From positions 6,537,501-6,601,500 of the forward strand of contig NZ_LT629775.1 of the NCBI RefSeq assembly GCF_900105395.1: DNA of 64,000 nucleotides, read 5' to 3'. Below, piece by piece: positions 28,199 through 37,057 of this stretch; the first letter of the stretch is position 1, and every line of letters starts with the position of its first letter. A program made the position numbers and the translations under genes. Source of the stretch: Streptomyces sp. TLI_053 (GTDB lineage: Bacteria > Actinomycetota > Actinomycetes > Streptomycetales > Streptomycetaceae). A model generated the notes under the pieces. It saw nothing but the letters and a program-made list of their open reading frames with translations, was not told where the DNA came from and did no database searches.

Positions 28199-28669
28199 AT
28201 GGCTACCTGGCAGGATTTCGAGCAGGAGGCGCCGGACCTCGCCCCCGCGGTGCGGGCCCGCTTCGAGGCCAACAAGCACCACGTCCTGGCGACGCTGCGC
28301 AGCGACGGGTCACCCCGGGTGAGCGGTATCGAGGTGAACTTCTTCGGGGCGGACGTCCTGCTCGGCTCGATGCGCGACGCGATGAAGGTGCGGGACCTCC
28401 GCCGCGACGCCCGCTTCGCGCTGCACAGCAACCCGAGCGACGAGACGCTGGCCGGCGGGGACTCCAAGCTCTCCGGCCACGCCGTGGAGATCACCGACGA
28501 GGCCGAGCGCGCCGCCTACGAGGCCGAGCTCCCGGAGCCGCCGCCCGGCCCCTACGACGCCTTCCGGCTGGAGCTGGAGCAGGTCGTGCACACCACCGTC
28601 GAGGGGGACGCGGTGCGGATCGCCTCCTGGCGGCCGGGCGAGCCGGTGCGGCGGTTCGAGCGCCGCTGA
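28199..28669 (+). CDS. Pyridoxamine 5'-phosphate oxidase-fold protein
   Basis: 156 residues with a split-barrel FMN/F420-binding fold: HHVLATLRSDGSPRVSGIEVNFFGADVLLGSM, then KVRDLRRDARFALHSNP. This is typical of PPOX-class proteins that reduce or bind flavin-type cofactors; true PdxH function is unlikely. The ATG at 28199 appears leaderless (CACACT ends 6 nt upstream). It shares its promoter sequence with the divergent DUF1697 gene through the inverted repeat. Confidence 0.83.
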   Translation: MATWQDFEQEAPDLAPAVRARFEANKHHVLATLRSDGSPRVSGIEVNFFGADVLLGSMRDAMKVRDLRRDARFALHSNPSDETLAGGDSKLSGHAVEITDEAERAAYEAELPEPPPGPYDAFRLELEQVVHTTVEGDAVRIASWRPGEPVRRFERR

Positions 28670-28711
28670 CACCCGGCGGCCGGTACCGCCCGGTTCCGGC
28701 CGCCGTCGCCC

Positions 28712-29068
28712 CTACGGCAGGACGGAGCGGACCGCCTCCGGGGTGCGCGCCACCACGGCGTGCCCGTCGTCCGCGGTGATGATCGGGCGCTGGATCAGGA
28801 TCGGGTGCTCTGCCATCGCAGCCAGCCAGCCAGCCCGGTCACCGGCCTCCCGGCCCCACTGCTTCATGCCGAGGTCCTTCGCCACGGGCTCCTCGGTCCG
28901 GGCGATGTCCCACGGTTCCAGGCCCAGCCGTACCAGCACCTGCTCCAGCTCGGCGACGGTCGGCGGGTCCTCCAGGTAGCGCCGGACGGTGAACTCGGCG
29001 CCCGCGCCGGTCAGCTCGTTCAGTGCGCTGCGGCACTTCCCGCAGCGCGGGTTGATCCAGATCTCCAT
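28712..29068 (-). CDS. ArsC/Spx-family thioredoxin-fold protein
   Basis: 118 residues, matching the ArsC/YffB/Spx family length. It starts MEIWINPRCGKCRSAL, with a CxxC pair where arsenate reductases have a single catalytic Cys, and keeps the ITADDGHAVVARTPEAV end. It could be an arsenate reductase-like enzyme or a thiol-redox protein; no ars genes are near. ATG 29068 with TAGGCT ending 6 nt upstream and no ribosome site: probably leaderless. Confidence 0.8.
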   Translation of the reverse strand: MEIWINPRCGKCRSALNELTGAGAEFTVRRYLEDPPTVAELEQVLVRLGLEPWDIARTEEPVAKDLGMKQWGREAGDRAGWLAAMAEHPILIQRPIITADDGHAVVARTPEAVRSVLP

Positions 29069-29281
29069 CCCACCAGCCTACCGACCGGGGCCCACTCCGC
29101 CCGGCCGCCCGCGCCGCCCGGCCGGCCGTTGCCCCGGCCGTTGCCCCGGCCCCCGCGCCGGCCGTCGCCCGGGACCGGCGCCGCCGGGCCCCGCCCGGGT
29201 CCGCCGCCCGGTCCGGGAACTCCCCTCCGTCCACCGACAGTTGTCCGTGCGGGAGTTGGATCAGCAGGAGGGGAATTCCGC

Positions 29282-30499
29282 ATGGACGGTGCGTCGATCA
29301 TCGAACGTCTCATGACCGCCGAGGGGCGCTTCGACCCCTACCCGCTCTACGCGCGGGCGCACGAACTCGGGGCCGCCGTCCCGGCCGGCCCCGCGGCGGT
29401 CCTCGTGGTCGGGCACTCCGCCGCCAACCAGGTCCTGCGCAACCCCGCCTTCGTCGTGGAGGACACCAGGGCCCTCACCTTCGACAACGCGGACCTGCTC
29501 GCCCATCCGTCCGTCCTGCTGCTGGGCCGCTCGGTGCTCCAGCTCAACGCTCCCGACCACGGCCGGGTCCGCTCGCTCGTCGCCTCGGCCTTCAGTGCCC
29601 GCCGGGTCGCCGCCCTGCGCCCGGCGATCGAGGCGACGACCGCCCGGCTGCTCGACGAACTGGAGGCGCGGGGCGCCGACGGCTCGCCCGTCGACTTCAT
29701 GGACGCCTTCGCCTTCCGCCTGCCGGTCGAGGTGGTCTGCGAACTGCTCGGCGTCCCCGCCGGCGACCGCCACCGCTTCCGCGCTCTCGCCTCGGACCTC
29801 ACCATCGCCCTGGAACTCGTCCAGGACCTCGGCGAACTGGCCGCCGCCGACACCGCCGCCGAGGAACTGGAGTCCTATTTCGCGGAGTTGGTCGCCGAAC
29901 GGCTGGCCCGGCCGACCGGTGACCTGATCAGCGACCTGGCCCGGACCGCCGCCGAATCCCCGGACCGGATCTCCGGCGAGGAACTGCTCAGCAACCTCGC
30001 CCTCCTCCTGGTGGCCGGCTTCGAGACCACCACCAACCTCCTCGGCAACGGCCTCGGCCTGCTCTTCCGCCACCCCGGTGCCGCCGACGGCCTGCGCACC
30101 GGTGGGCTCGACCCGGCGCTGTTCACGGACGAGGTGCTGCGCTACGACTCCCCGGTCCAGCTCACCTCGCGGATCTCCTCCGCCCCGGACCTCACGGTGG
30201 CCGGCCTGCCCGCGCCGACCGGCACCGTGGTGCTGGTGATGCTGGGCGCGGCCAACCACGACCCCGCCCGCTACCCCGGCCCGGACCGGTTCGACCCGAC
30301 CCGCACCGACAGCCAGCCGCTCAGCTTCGGCGGCGGCCCGCACTTCTGTCTGGGCAGCCAACTCGCCCGCCTCGAGGCGGAGATCGCCGTCCCGGCGCTG
30401 CTGGACCGGTTCCCCCGGCTGGCCCCGGCCGGTGTTCCGGTCCGCCGGGACCGCCTCGTCCTGCGCGGCTACGAGTCCCTCCCCGTCACCGTCCGCTGA
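29282..30499 (+). CDS. Cytochrome P450 (bacterial class I)
   Basis: A 405-residue soluble P450 monooxygenase. Landmarks: the I-helix AGFETTTN oxygen-binding motif, EVLR (ExxR), and the heme loop FGGGPHFCLGSQLAR with ligand Cys356. A ferredoxin and ferredoxin reductase would be needed; none is adjacent, and the substrate is unknown. ATG at 29282 with AGGAGGGG upstream. Its stop lies only 4 bp from the stop of the convergent LuxR gene, inside a 16-bp direct repeat. Confidence 0.95.
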   Translation: MDGASIIERLMTAEGRFDPYPLYARAHELGAAVPAGPAAVLVVGHSAANQVLRNPAFVVEDTRALTFDNADLLAHPSVLLLGRSVLQLNAPDHGRVRSLVASAFSARRVAALRPAIEATTARLLDELEARGADGSPVDFMDAFAFRLPVEVVCELLGVPAGDRHRFRALASDLTIALELVQDLGELAAADTAAEELESYFAELVAERLARPTGDLISDLARTAAESPDRISGEELLSNLALLLVAGFETTTNLLGNGLGLLFRHPGAADGLRTGGLDPALFTDEVLRYDSPVQLTSRISSAPDLTVAGLPAPTGTVVLVMLGAANHDPARYPGPDRFDPTRTDSQPLSFGGGPHFCLGSQLARLEAEIAVPALLDRFPRLAPAGVPVRRDRLVLRGYESLPVTVR

Positions 30500-30516
30500 G
30501 CCGTCACCGTCCGCTG
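30483..30516. repeat. 16-bp direct repeat spanning two convergent stop codons
   Basis: CCGTCACCGTCCGCTG occurs at 30483-30498 and 30501-30516. The first copy runs into the P450 stop codon (30497-30499) and the second encodes, on the other strand, the last codons of the LuxR gene. A small duplication probably reset one of the stop codons. Confidence 0.85.
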
Positions 30517-33374
30517 GGCCGCCGCCGGTCCCCGCTCCCGTCCTCACCCACGCTCCCGTCCCCGCCCCCGGCCGCATCGGCGAGTCGGAGGCTGCGGGCC
30601 GACTGGTAGTGACAGCCGGCCGCGGCGAAGGCGGCCGCAGTGGCCCGCACCCGGGCCGGGTCGCCGTCCAGGAGCGCCTGCGCCCGGTCGAGCTGGGCCA
30701 CGGCGACCGGGTTTCCCGCGACCGTGGCGCGGGCCCCGGCGAGCCGCTCGCGCGCCTCCGGGTGGCCGCCCAGCACCGAGGCCTCGACCCGCGCCGCCGC
30801 GTACCAGTGCAGCCAGACCCAGGAAACCCACTTCCAGACCTCCTCCGGAGCGGGCGAGAGCCGCTCCAGCGCGGCCCCCGCCTCCCCCCGGTGGAGCAGC
30901 ACCGTGGCGTCGAACACCGCGCCGTAGCCGTGGCGGTGCTCCTCCTCGGTGCCCGCCCGGCCGACGACGCGCAGCCAGGAGGCCCGGGCACCGTCGTCGC
31001 CGCGCAGCCCGTGGACCATGGCGACCGCCGCGGCCGCCGGGCCGAGCGAGAACGAACGCGGCCGCCCGCCCCGCTCCCAGGCTTCGAGGAACCGCGCCCC
31101 GCCCGCGAGCACGTTCTCCTCCCGCCCGGCGAACGCGTCCGCGACCAGCAGCCAGGACGTGGCGTGGTGCCCCACCTCGGCCGTCAGCGGGTGTTCGGCG
31201 AGCTGCCGGCCCCACTGCCGGGCCCGGTCCGGTTCGCCGACGCCGATCGCGGTCGCGGCGGCCATCGCGAGCGCGTCGACCTGTTCGTGCGCGGTGGCCG
31301 GGGTGCGCGGTGCCAGAGCCAGCAGCTCGACCCGGCGGCGGGCCGCCTCGGCGGCCGCGAACGGCTGCCCGGCCCAGCTGTGCGCTCCGGAGAGGGCGTC
31401 CAGGGCGGCGGACTCGGCCACCGGGTCGCCCGTGCGCCGGGCCAGGGCGACGGCCCGTTCGGCGTACCCGACCGTCTCCCGGGCCGTGTTGTCCGGGCTG
31501 CCCTGGACGGAGCCGTAGGCGTCCGCGAGCACGGCCGCCTCGGCGAGGGCGAGGGCGGCCGAGGCCGCCGGGGAGCCGTCGGACAGTTCACCGGCCCGCG
31601 CCAGCAGGGCGGTCACCTCCGCGGCGGCGGGGAGGCGTGCGAACGTGCTGGAGAAGCGGTGGGCGACGGTGGCGGCGGCCGCCAGGTCGCAGGCGGCCCC
31701 GGCCCGGTCCCCGGCGTCGAGCGCGGCCGCCGCGGCGGCGCGGTGGAGGCGGTACATGTCGTCGCCGAGGCGACGGCACCCGGCCACCCGGGCGGCCTCC
31801 CGCAGCGCGGCGGCGCCGTCCGCGGGGGAGTCGTCGGTGCTGGAACCCCTGCCCGGGGAGCCGTCGTCCGGGGAGCCGTCGGCGAGGGCGGCGGCCTGTT
31901 CGAGCCGCTGCTGGGCCTCGCCGAGCAGATGGCGGTCGAAGGCGAGACCGGCGAGGCCGAGGGCGAGGCGGCGGGCGTCGGGCCGCCGCTCGGGGCGCTC
32001 GGCGGCCCAGGCCAGCGCGGCCCGCAGTTCCTCGGCCAGCGCGTCGAACCCGGTCTGCCGATCGACCTCCCGCACCCGCGGTTCCTCGTCCGCCGCCCGC
32101 GCGAGTCCGTCCGCGCCGCTCAGGCACCAGTCGAGGTGACGCCCCCGCGTCCGCGCCGACTCCCCGGCCCCGTCGAGCCGTTCGGCGCCGTACTGCCGGA
32201 TCGTCTCCTGCGCCCGGTAGCGGGTGCCGTGCGCGGACGGCACGGCGGTGAGCAGGCTCTGCTCGGCGAGCCGGCCGAGTCCGTCGGCGACGGCGCCCGC
32301 GTCGAGCGGAGCGAAGCCCGCCACCTCGACCGCGGCCCCGGCCGTGAACGGCAGCACGAACGCCGACACCCGCCGCAGCAGCGCCCGGTCGGCGGGCTCC
32401 AGCAGTTCGTGGCTCCAGTCCAGGACCGCCCGCACCGAGCGATGCCGGTCGTCGGCGCGCGGGCCGCCCGCCAGGATCCGCAACTGGTCGGACAGCCCGG
32501 CCCGGAGCCCGTCCAGCCCGAGTGTCGGCCATCGGGCGGCCGCCAGCTCGATCGCCAGCGCCATCCCGTCGAGCCGCTCGCAGAGGGCCGCGACGCCGTC
32601 CCGGAGCGCCGGGTCCGGGGCCGCCCCGGCCGCCGCGGTGGCCCGTTCGACGAACAGCGCGACCGCCTCCGACGTCCCGCCGCCGTCCCGGGACAACGGC
32701 GGTACGGGGAAGACCCGTTCGAACGGAACCAGCAGCCGGGCCCGGCTCGTCGCGAGGACCCGCACCTCCGGGCAGGCGGCCAACAACCGCTCCAGGAACG
32801 GCGCGACACCTTCCCTGACCTGCTCGCAGTTGTCCAGCACCAGGAGCGTCCGGCGTTCGGCCAGCGCGGCGCACACCGCCTCGTCGAGGCCCTGCCCCGG
32901 CTGCTCCCCGACCCCCAGGACGGCCGCGACCGCCGCTGCCACCCGGTCCGCGGCGGCGACCGGGGCCAGGTCGACGAACCACACCCCGTCGGTGAACCCA
33001 CCGGCCGCCGCGGCGGCGACGGCCAGCGCCAGCCTGGTCTTGCCCACACCACCGGGTCCGACCGCCGTCACCTGCCGATGGTCCGCCAGGAGCGCCGCCA
33101 GCGCCGCGCGTTCGCGCTCCCGCCCGACGAACGCCGTCAGCGGCGCCGGCAGCGCGGGCACCGGCCGGGGCCGCTCGGTGCGGGCGAGTTCGACCGCCCG
33201 CCGGGACAGCGCCCGCCGGTCCGGCAGGTCCAACTTGCGCAGCAGCGAGGAGGTGTGGGACTCGACGGTGCGCACGGAGATGAACAGCCGAGCGGCGATC
33301 TCGGCATTGCTGAGGTGTTCGCCGAGCAGCGCGAGCACATCGGCTTCACGGGGCGAGATCACAGGAGTCGGCAC
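30504..33374 (-). CDS. LuxR-type STAND regulator with N-terminal HTH
   Basis: A 956-residue transcription factor. The LuxR HTH is at the N-terminus (about 4-62: ISPREADVLALLGEHLSNAEIAARLF), followed by an NB-ARC-type ATPase with Walker A GPGGVGKTRLA near residue 103 and Walker B LLVLDNCE near 180, then a long helical TPR-like ligand-sensing region. The order is reversed from MalT/LAL regulators but is known in actinobacterial homologues. The target is unknown; the neighbouring P450 is a candidate. The GTG at 33374 is chosen because CATAAT ends 6 nt upstream (leaderless promoter). Upstream in-frame sequence is the 12-bp repeat array and not real protein. Confidence 0.88.
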   Translation of the reverse strand: MPTPVISPREADVLALLGEHLSNAEIAARLFISVRTVESHTSSLLRKLDLPDRRALSRRAVELARTERPRPVPALPAPLTAFVGRERERAALAALLADHRQVTAVGPGGVGKTRLALAVAAAAAGGFTDGVWFVDLAPVAAADRVAAAVAAVLGVGEQPGQGLDEAVCAALAERRTLLVLDNCEQVREGVAPFLERLLAACPEVRVLATSRARLLVPFERVFPVPPLSRDGGGTSEAVALFVERATAAAGAAPDPALRDGVAALCERLDGMALAIELAAARWPTLGLDGLRAGLSDQLRILAGGPRADDRHRSVRAVLDWSHELLEPADRALLRRVSAFVLPFTAGAAVEVAGFAPLDAGAVADGLGRLAEQSLLTAVPSAHGTRYRAQETIRQYGAERLDGAGESARTRGRHLDWCLSGADGLARAADEEPRVREVDRQTGFDALAEELRAALAWAAERPERRPDARRLALGLAGLAFDRHLLGEAQQRLEQAAALADGSPDDGSPGRGSSTDDSPADGAAALREAARVAGCRRLGDDMYRLHRAAAAAALDAGDRAGAACDLAAAATVAHRFSSTFARLPAAAEVTALLARAGELSDGSPAASAALALAEAAVLADAYGSVQGSPDNTARETVGYAERAVALARRTGDPVAESAALDALSGAHSWAGQPFAAAEAARRRVELLALAPRTPATAHEQVDALAMAAATAIGVGEPDRARQWGRQLAEHPLTAEVGHHATSWLLVADAFAGREENVLAGGARFLEAWERGGRPRSFSLGPAAAAVAMVHGLRGDDGARASWLRVVGRAGTEEEHRHGYGAVFDATVLLHRGEAGAALERLSPAPEEVWKWVSWVWLHWYAAARVEASVLGGHPEARERLAGARATVAGNPVAVAQLDRAQALLDGDPARVRATAAAFAAAGCHYQSARSLRLADAAGGGDGSVGEDGSGDRRRPSGR

Positions 33375-33404
33375 CGCGTCATTATGCGGGGCGACTCCGC
33401 GGTT

Positions 33405-33470
33405 CGTTCCGTGGCCCGCTCCGTGGCCCGTTCCGTGGCCCGTTCCGTGGCCCGTTCCGTGGCCCGTTCC
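33405..33470. repeat. Five-plus 12-bp tandem repeats in the LuxR promoter region
   Basis: Units of CGTTCCGTGGCC start at 33405, 33417 (one base changed), 33429, 33441 and 33453, with a partial copy at 33465. If transcription starts at the GTG 33374, the array covers roughly -31 to -96, replacing a -35 box and upstream region. It could be a multi-site operator. Confidence 0.9.
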
Positions 33471-33551
33471 GTGCTCGCCACGGATGTGGCCCCCACCCCG
33501 CTCGAGGGAGGCTGTGACCAACGCCGAGGACGAGCACAGGAGTGAGAGAGC

Positions 33552-34016
33552 ATGACCGGACCGCGCACCCCCGCCGAGCGCCGCGACGACATCGAGCGCC
33601 GCCTCGCCGAGGACATCGACGTGTGGGTGGCCACGGCCTCGCCGGACGGCGTGCCCCACCTCGTGCCGCTCTCTTTCGCGTACGAGGGCGGCGCCCTGCT
33701 GCTCGCCACCCCGGTCGGCAGCCCGACCGGCCGCAACCTCGCCGCGGCCGGCACCGTCCGCCTCGCCCTCGGCCACACCCGGGACGTCTGCATGATCGAG
33801 GCCGAGGTCCGGGCCCTCGACCTCGACGCCCTCCCGAGCGAGCGGGGCGACCGCTTCGCCGCCCGCACCGGTTTCGACCCGCGGGCCTCGGCCGTCCGGT
33901 ACGGCTGGTTCCTGGCCGTGCCCCGCCGCGTCCAGGCCTGGCGCGAGGAGAACGAGCTGGCCGGCCGCGAGCTGATGCGCGACGGCCGCTGGCTCGACGA
34001 ACCGGTCAGTTCCTGA
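33552..34016 (+). CDS. PPOX-class (F420/FMN-dependent) protein
   Basis: 154 residues with a split-barrel fold: VWVATASPDGVPHLVPLSFAYEGGALLLATPVGSPTGRNL. This is the actinobacterial TIGR-type 'PPOX class F420-dependent' pattern. It probably binds F420 or FMN to reduce a small molecule; the substrate is unknown. ATG 33552 with GAGAGAG upstream. A second, only distantly similar PPOX protein lies at 28199. Confidence 0.82.
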   Translation: MTGPRTPAERRDDIERRLAEDIDVWVATASPDGVPHLVPLSFAYEGGALLLATPVGSPTGRNLAAAGTVRLALGHTRDVCMIEAEVRALDLDALPSERGDRFAARTGFDPRASAVRYGWFLAVPRRVQAWREENELAGRELMRDGRWLDEPVSS

Positions 34017-34087
34017 GAAGCCTTCCCCGGCGCCGTCGCGCCACCATGAAACCGTCCAGCCCCACCAGCCCCACCGAGGAGCCCACC

Positions 34088-34576
34088 ATGACCGCCACCG
34101 CGAAGACCACGACCGCCAGGACGACGACCGCCAAGGCCGCCGCGCAGCCCTTCGACGGTTTCACCGAGGACGAGCGCGCGGCCATGAAGGAGCACGCCAA
34201 GGAGCTCAAGGCCGCGGCCCGCCGCGACCCGCGCACCGCCAAGGCGGACGCCGAGCAGGAAGTCCTCGCCAAGATCGCCGAGATGGAGCCGGCCGACCGC
34301 GCCCTCGCCGAACGCGTCCACGCCCTCGTCCGGGCCGCCGCCCCCGCCCTCACCCCCAGGCTCTGGTACGGCATGCCCGCCTACGCCAAGGACGGCAAGG
34401 TCCTCTGCTTCTTCCAGTGCGCCCAGAAGTTCAAGTCCCGCTACGCGACGCTGGGCTTCAGCGACGTGGCCACCCTCGACGACGGCGCCATGTGGCCCAC
34501 CACCTTCGCCCTCACCGCCCTCACCCCCGCCACCGAGGCCCGCATCACCGCCCTCCTCACCACCGCGACCGCCTGA
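34088..34576 (+). CDS. DUF1801/YdhG-family protein
   Basis: 162 residues. After an Ala/Thr/Lys-rich N-terminus (about 1-25), the body shows the DUF1801 pattern (LTPRLWYGMPAYAKDGKVLCFFQCAQKFKSRYATLGF). These are small proteins of unknown function related to frataxin-fold YdhG. I chose the ATG at 34088 because GAGGAG lies 7 nt upstream; an in-frame ATG at 34046 is possible. It follows the PPOX gene by 71 bp and may be co-transcribed with it. Confidence 0.78.
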   Translation: MTATAKTTTARTTTAKAAAQPFDGFTEDERAAMKEHAKELKAAARRDPRTAKADAEQEVLAKIAEMEPADRALAERVHALVRAAAPALTPRLWYGMPAYAKDGKVLCFFQCAQKFKSRYATLGFSDVATLDDGAMWPTTFALTALTPATEARITALLTTATA

Positions 34577-34687
34577 CCCGGACCGCTTCGCGCGGAGGGC
34601 GCGCCGGTGGGCGGCGGGTGTGGTCCGAAGCTCCCCGCGGAAGCGACGGAGGAGAGTCCCGCCCGGCCCGCGACGGTCCCCGGCCCG

Positions 34688-34740
34688 GCGAAACGGCCCG
34701 GGCTCCTGTCGAGGAACGACAGGAGCCCGGGCCGTTTCGC
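34688..34740. terminator. Bidirectional terminator, DUF1801 gene / glnA
   Basis: A perfect 24-bp stem (34688-34711 with 34717-34740) and a 5-nt loop between the convergent stops at 34576 and 34781. It is the strongest hairpin in the window. Confidence 0.92.
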
Positions 34741-34780
34741 CGAGTGGCCGCCACCAGGTGCCGGCCACCCCGCAGGAGAC

Positions 34781-36193
34781 CTACAGGTCGTAGTAGAGCT
34801 CGAACTCGTGCGGGTGGGGGCGGAGGGCGATGGGGGCGATCTCGTTGGTGCGCTTGAAGTCGATCCAGGTCTCGATCAGGTCCGGGGTGAAGACGTTGCC
34901 CGCGAGGAGGTACTCGTGGTCGGCCTCGAGGGCCTCCAGGACGGCGGGGAGGGAGGACGGGACCTGGGGGACGTTGGCGTGCTCCTCGGGGGCCAGCTCG
35001 TAGAGGTCCTTGTCGACCGGCTCCAGGGGCTCGATCTTGTTCTTGATGCCGTCCAGGCCGGCCATCAGCATGGCGGCGAAGGCGAGGTAGGGGTTGGAGG
35101 AGGGGTCGGGGGCGCGGAACTCGATGCGCTTGGCCTTGGCGTTGGAGCCGGTGATCGGGATCCGGATCGCGGCGGAGCGGTTGCGCTGGGAGTAGACCAG
35201 GTTGACCGGGGCCTCGAAGCCGGGGACCAGGCGGTGGTAGGAGTTCACCGACGGGTTGGTGAAGGCGAGCAGCGACGGCGCGTGCCTGAGGAGGCCGCCG
35301 ATGTAGTAGCGGGCGGTGTCGGAGAGCCCGGCGTACCCCTGCTCGTCGTAGAAGAGCGGTACGCCCTCGGTCCACAGCGACTGGTGGACGTGCATGCCCG
35401 AGCCGTTGTCGCCGAAGATCGGCTTCGGCATGAAGGTGGCCGTCTTGCCGGCCCGCCAGGCGACGTTCTTGATGATGTACTTGAACAGCATCAGGTCGTC
35501 GGCGGCGTGCAGCAGGGTGTTGAACTTGTAGTTGATCTCCGCCTGGCCGGCCGTGCCGACCTCGTGGTGCTGGCGCTCGACCTCCAGGCCCGCCTTGGCG
35601 AGTTCCAGGGACATCTCGGCGCGCAGGTCGGCGAAGTGGTCGACGGGCGGGACCGGGAAGTAGCCGCCCTTGTACTTGACCTTGTAGCCGCGGACGTCGC
35701 CCTCGGTGGAGCCGGAGTTCCAGGCGCCGGCCTCGGAGTCGATGTGGTAGTACGAGGCGTTGGCGCTGGTGTCGAACCGGACCGAGTCGAAGACGTAGAA
35801 CTCGGCCTCCGGGCCGAAGAACGCGGTGTCCGCGATGCCGGAGGAGGCGAGGTAGGCCTCGGCCTTCTTGGCGACGTTGCGCGGGTCGCGGCTGTAGGCC
35901 TCGCCGGTCACCGGGTCCTGGATGAAGAAGTTGATGTTGAGGTGCTTCTCCTGGCGGAACGGGTCGAGCCGAGCGGTGGCGAGGTCGGGGACCAGGGCCA
36001 TGTCGGACTCGTGGATGGCCTGGAAGCCGCGGATCGACGAGCCGTCGAACATCAGGATCTCGGACGGGTCGAACGTCGCCGCGGGTACGGAGAAGTGCTG
36101 CAGGACGCCTGGCAGGTCGCAGAAGCGGACATCGACGAACTTCACGTCGTTGTCCTGGATGAACTGCTTCACTTCGGCGGCGTTGTTGAACAT
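34781..36193 (-). CDS. glnA: Glutamine synthetase type I (GSI-beta)
   Basis: A 470-residue dodecameric enzyme making glutamine from glutamate, NH4+ and ATP. Active-site signatures: [10 protein letters not shown] (beta-grasp), [12 protein letters not shown], the ATP-binding [13 protein letters not shown] near residue 261, and NRSAAIRIP. The adenylylation target is Tyr398 in [10 protein letters not shown], the site GlnE (1043-4066) would modify. ATG at 36193 with GGAGGAT upstream. Two regulatory elements lie upstream: a near-perfect GlnR box (36240-36277) and, further up, a dre-type palindrome (36353-36368). The order glnA/RDD/DUF4191/lipA/lipB is the conserved streptomycete arrangement. Confidence 0.98.
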   Translation of the reverse strand: MFNNAAEVKQFIQDNDVKFVDVRFCDLPGVLQHFSVPAATFDPSEILMFDGSSIRGFQAIHESDMALVPDLATARLDPFRQEKHLNINFFIQDPVTGEAYSRDPRNVAKKAEAYLASSGIADTAFFGPEAEFYVFDSVRFDTSANASYYHIDSEAGAWNSGSTEGDVRGYKVKYKGGYFPVPPVDHFADLRAEMSLELAKAGLEVERQHHEVGTAGQAEINYKFNTLLHAADDLMLFKYIIKNVAWRAGKTATFMPKPIFGDNGSGMHVHQSLWTEGVPLFYDEQGYAGLSDTARYYIGGLLRHAPSLLAFTNPSVNSYHRLVPGFEAPVNLVYSQRNRSAAIRIPITGSNAKAKRIEFRAPDPSSNPYLAFAAMLMAGLDGIKNKIEPLEPVDKDLYELAPEEHANVPQVPSSLPAVLEALEADHEYLLAGNVFTPDLIETWIDFKRTNEIAPIALRPHPHEFELYYDL

Positions 36194-36239
36194 CCATCCT
36201 CCTCGGCGTAGCGAATGGGGCTCACCATAGGAATGGGCC

Positions 36240-36277
36240 GTTTCCGGCCGGTGACCCAGTCGTTTCCTGAATGTTAA
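36240..36277 (-). promoter_or_regulatory. GlnR box of glnA
   Basis: Read on the minus strand: TTAAC-n6-GAAAC-n6-GTCAC-n6-GAAAC in exact 11-nt phase, essentially the textbook Streptomyces a-b-a-b GlnR site. It ends 47 bp before the glnA start codon. Confidence 0.88.
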
Positions 36278-36352
36278 CCGGCGTGGTCGTGCGGGTGGCA
36301 AAGCCGTACGGTCATGGACAAAACGCCTTGCCCGGCCAGGTGGGGGAGGTGA

Positions 36353-36368
36353 AGTGGTCTGGACCACT
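36353..36368. promoter_or_regulatory. DasR-type dre palindrome between glnA and the RDD gene
   Basis: AGTGGTCTGGACCACT is a 16-bp near-perfect palindrome; its core TGGTCTGGACCA matches the established dre core TGGTCTAGACCA in 11 of 12 positions. DasR is the GntR-family N-acetylglucosamine-responsive regulator of streptomycetes. The site is 159 bp from the glnA start and 115 bp from the RDD start, so either or both may be controlled. Confidence 0.7.
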
Positions 36369-36471
36369 TGGGAGCGCCGGGGGAAAGCCGCGGGCGGCCG
36401 ATTCACTCTCCGGTGGCGGGCGGCACGGCTCGGGCCGGGGAGGCGGTGGCCGCTCCCGGCGTTCGCCCGGT

Positions 36472-36477
36472 TAATGT
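36472..36477 (+). promoter_or_regulatory. Leaderless -10 box of the RDD gene
   Basis: TAATGT fits the streptomycete TANNNT -10 consensus and ends 6 nt before the GTG at 36484, which has no ribosome site. Confidence 0.6.
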
Positions 36478-36483
36478 GGATTC

Positions 36484-36951
36484 GTGGACACCAGAGAAGC
36501 GTTGGGATCGTGGATCGACGGCCCGAAGGCGGCCGCCGAGAAGATGGGAGCCGACTTCGGCTACCGCGGTGAGCGCCTCGGACTGCCCAAGGAGGGTCCC
36601 GGCTCGATCGCCGGCCCGGGCCGCCGGCTGGGTGCCCTGTTCGTCGACGGCTGGCTGGTGGCCCTGGTCGCCTACGGGCTGCTCGGCAACGGCTCCGCGG
36701 GCTCGGCGAACATGTGGACCACTCCGCTGCTCTTCGCCGTCATCGTGCTGCTGCTCTCGACCACCGGGACGACCTTCGGCAAGCGGCTGTTCGGCCTGCG
36801 GGTGGTCCGGCTCGACGGCGGCCGGGCGACCATCCCGCAGGTGCTGCTGCGGACGGCGCTGCTCTTCCTGGTGGTGCCGGCCCTGGTCTGGGACCGCGAC
36901 ACCCGGGGGCTGCACGACAAGGCGGTCGGCACCGTCGAGGTGCGGGTCTGA
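36484..36951 (+). CDS. RDD-family membrane protein
   Basis: A 155-residue membrane protein with the RDD domain ([24 protein letters not shown], then [27 protein letters not shown], and [11 protein letters not shown] at the end) and three or so membrane segments. The role is unknown; RDD proteins are sometimes linked to ion or osmotic handling. The start GTG 36484 is probably leaderless. It is divergent from glnA and conserved beside it in streptomycetes, so shared control through the GlnR box and dre site is possible. Confidence 0.88.
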   Translation: MDTREALGSWIDGPKAAAEKMGADFGYRGERLGLPKEGPGSIAGPGRRLGALFVDGWLVALVAYGLLGNGSAGSANMWTTPLLFAVIVLLLSTTGTTFGKRLFGLRVVRLDGGRATIPQVLLRTALLFLVVPALVWDRDTRGLHDKAVGTVEVRV

Positions 36952-36998
36952 GAGCCTCCGGGCCCGGGCCCGAGCCGGCCGCGAGGGCCGGAACGCCG

Positions 36999-37035
36999 AA
37001 CGGCCCCGCCGCGGAAGCTCCGCGGCGGGGCCGTT
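36999..37035. terminator. Bidirectional terminator, RDD / DUF4191 genes
   Basis: A perfect 17-bp stem (36999-37015 with 37019-37035) and a 3-nt loop between convergent stops at 36951 and 37058. Confidence 0.9.
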
Positions 37036-37057
37036 CTGGTGTCGACGGGGGAGGGGC

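Noticed and set aside
33405-33470. Mobile-element or integration site at the 12-bp repeats
   Set aside because: No integrase, transposase or terminal inverted repeats are nearby.
33375-33776. N-terminal extension of the LuxR/STAND regulator
   Set aside because: It would translate the 12-bp DNA repeat into Gly-His-Gly-Thr runs; the leaderless -10 box supports GTG 33374.
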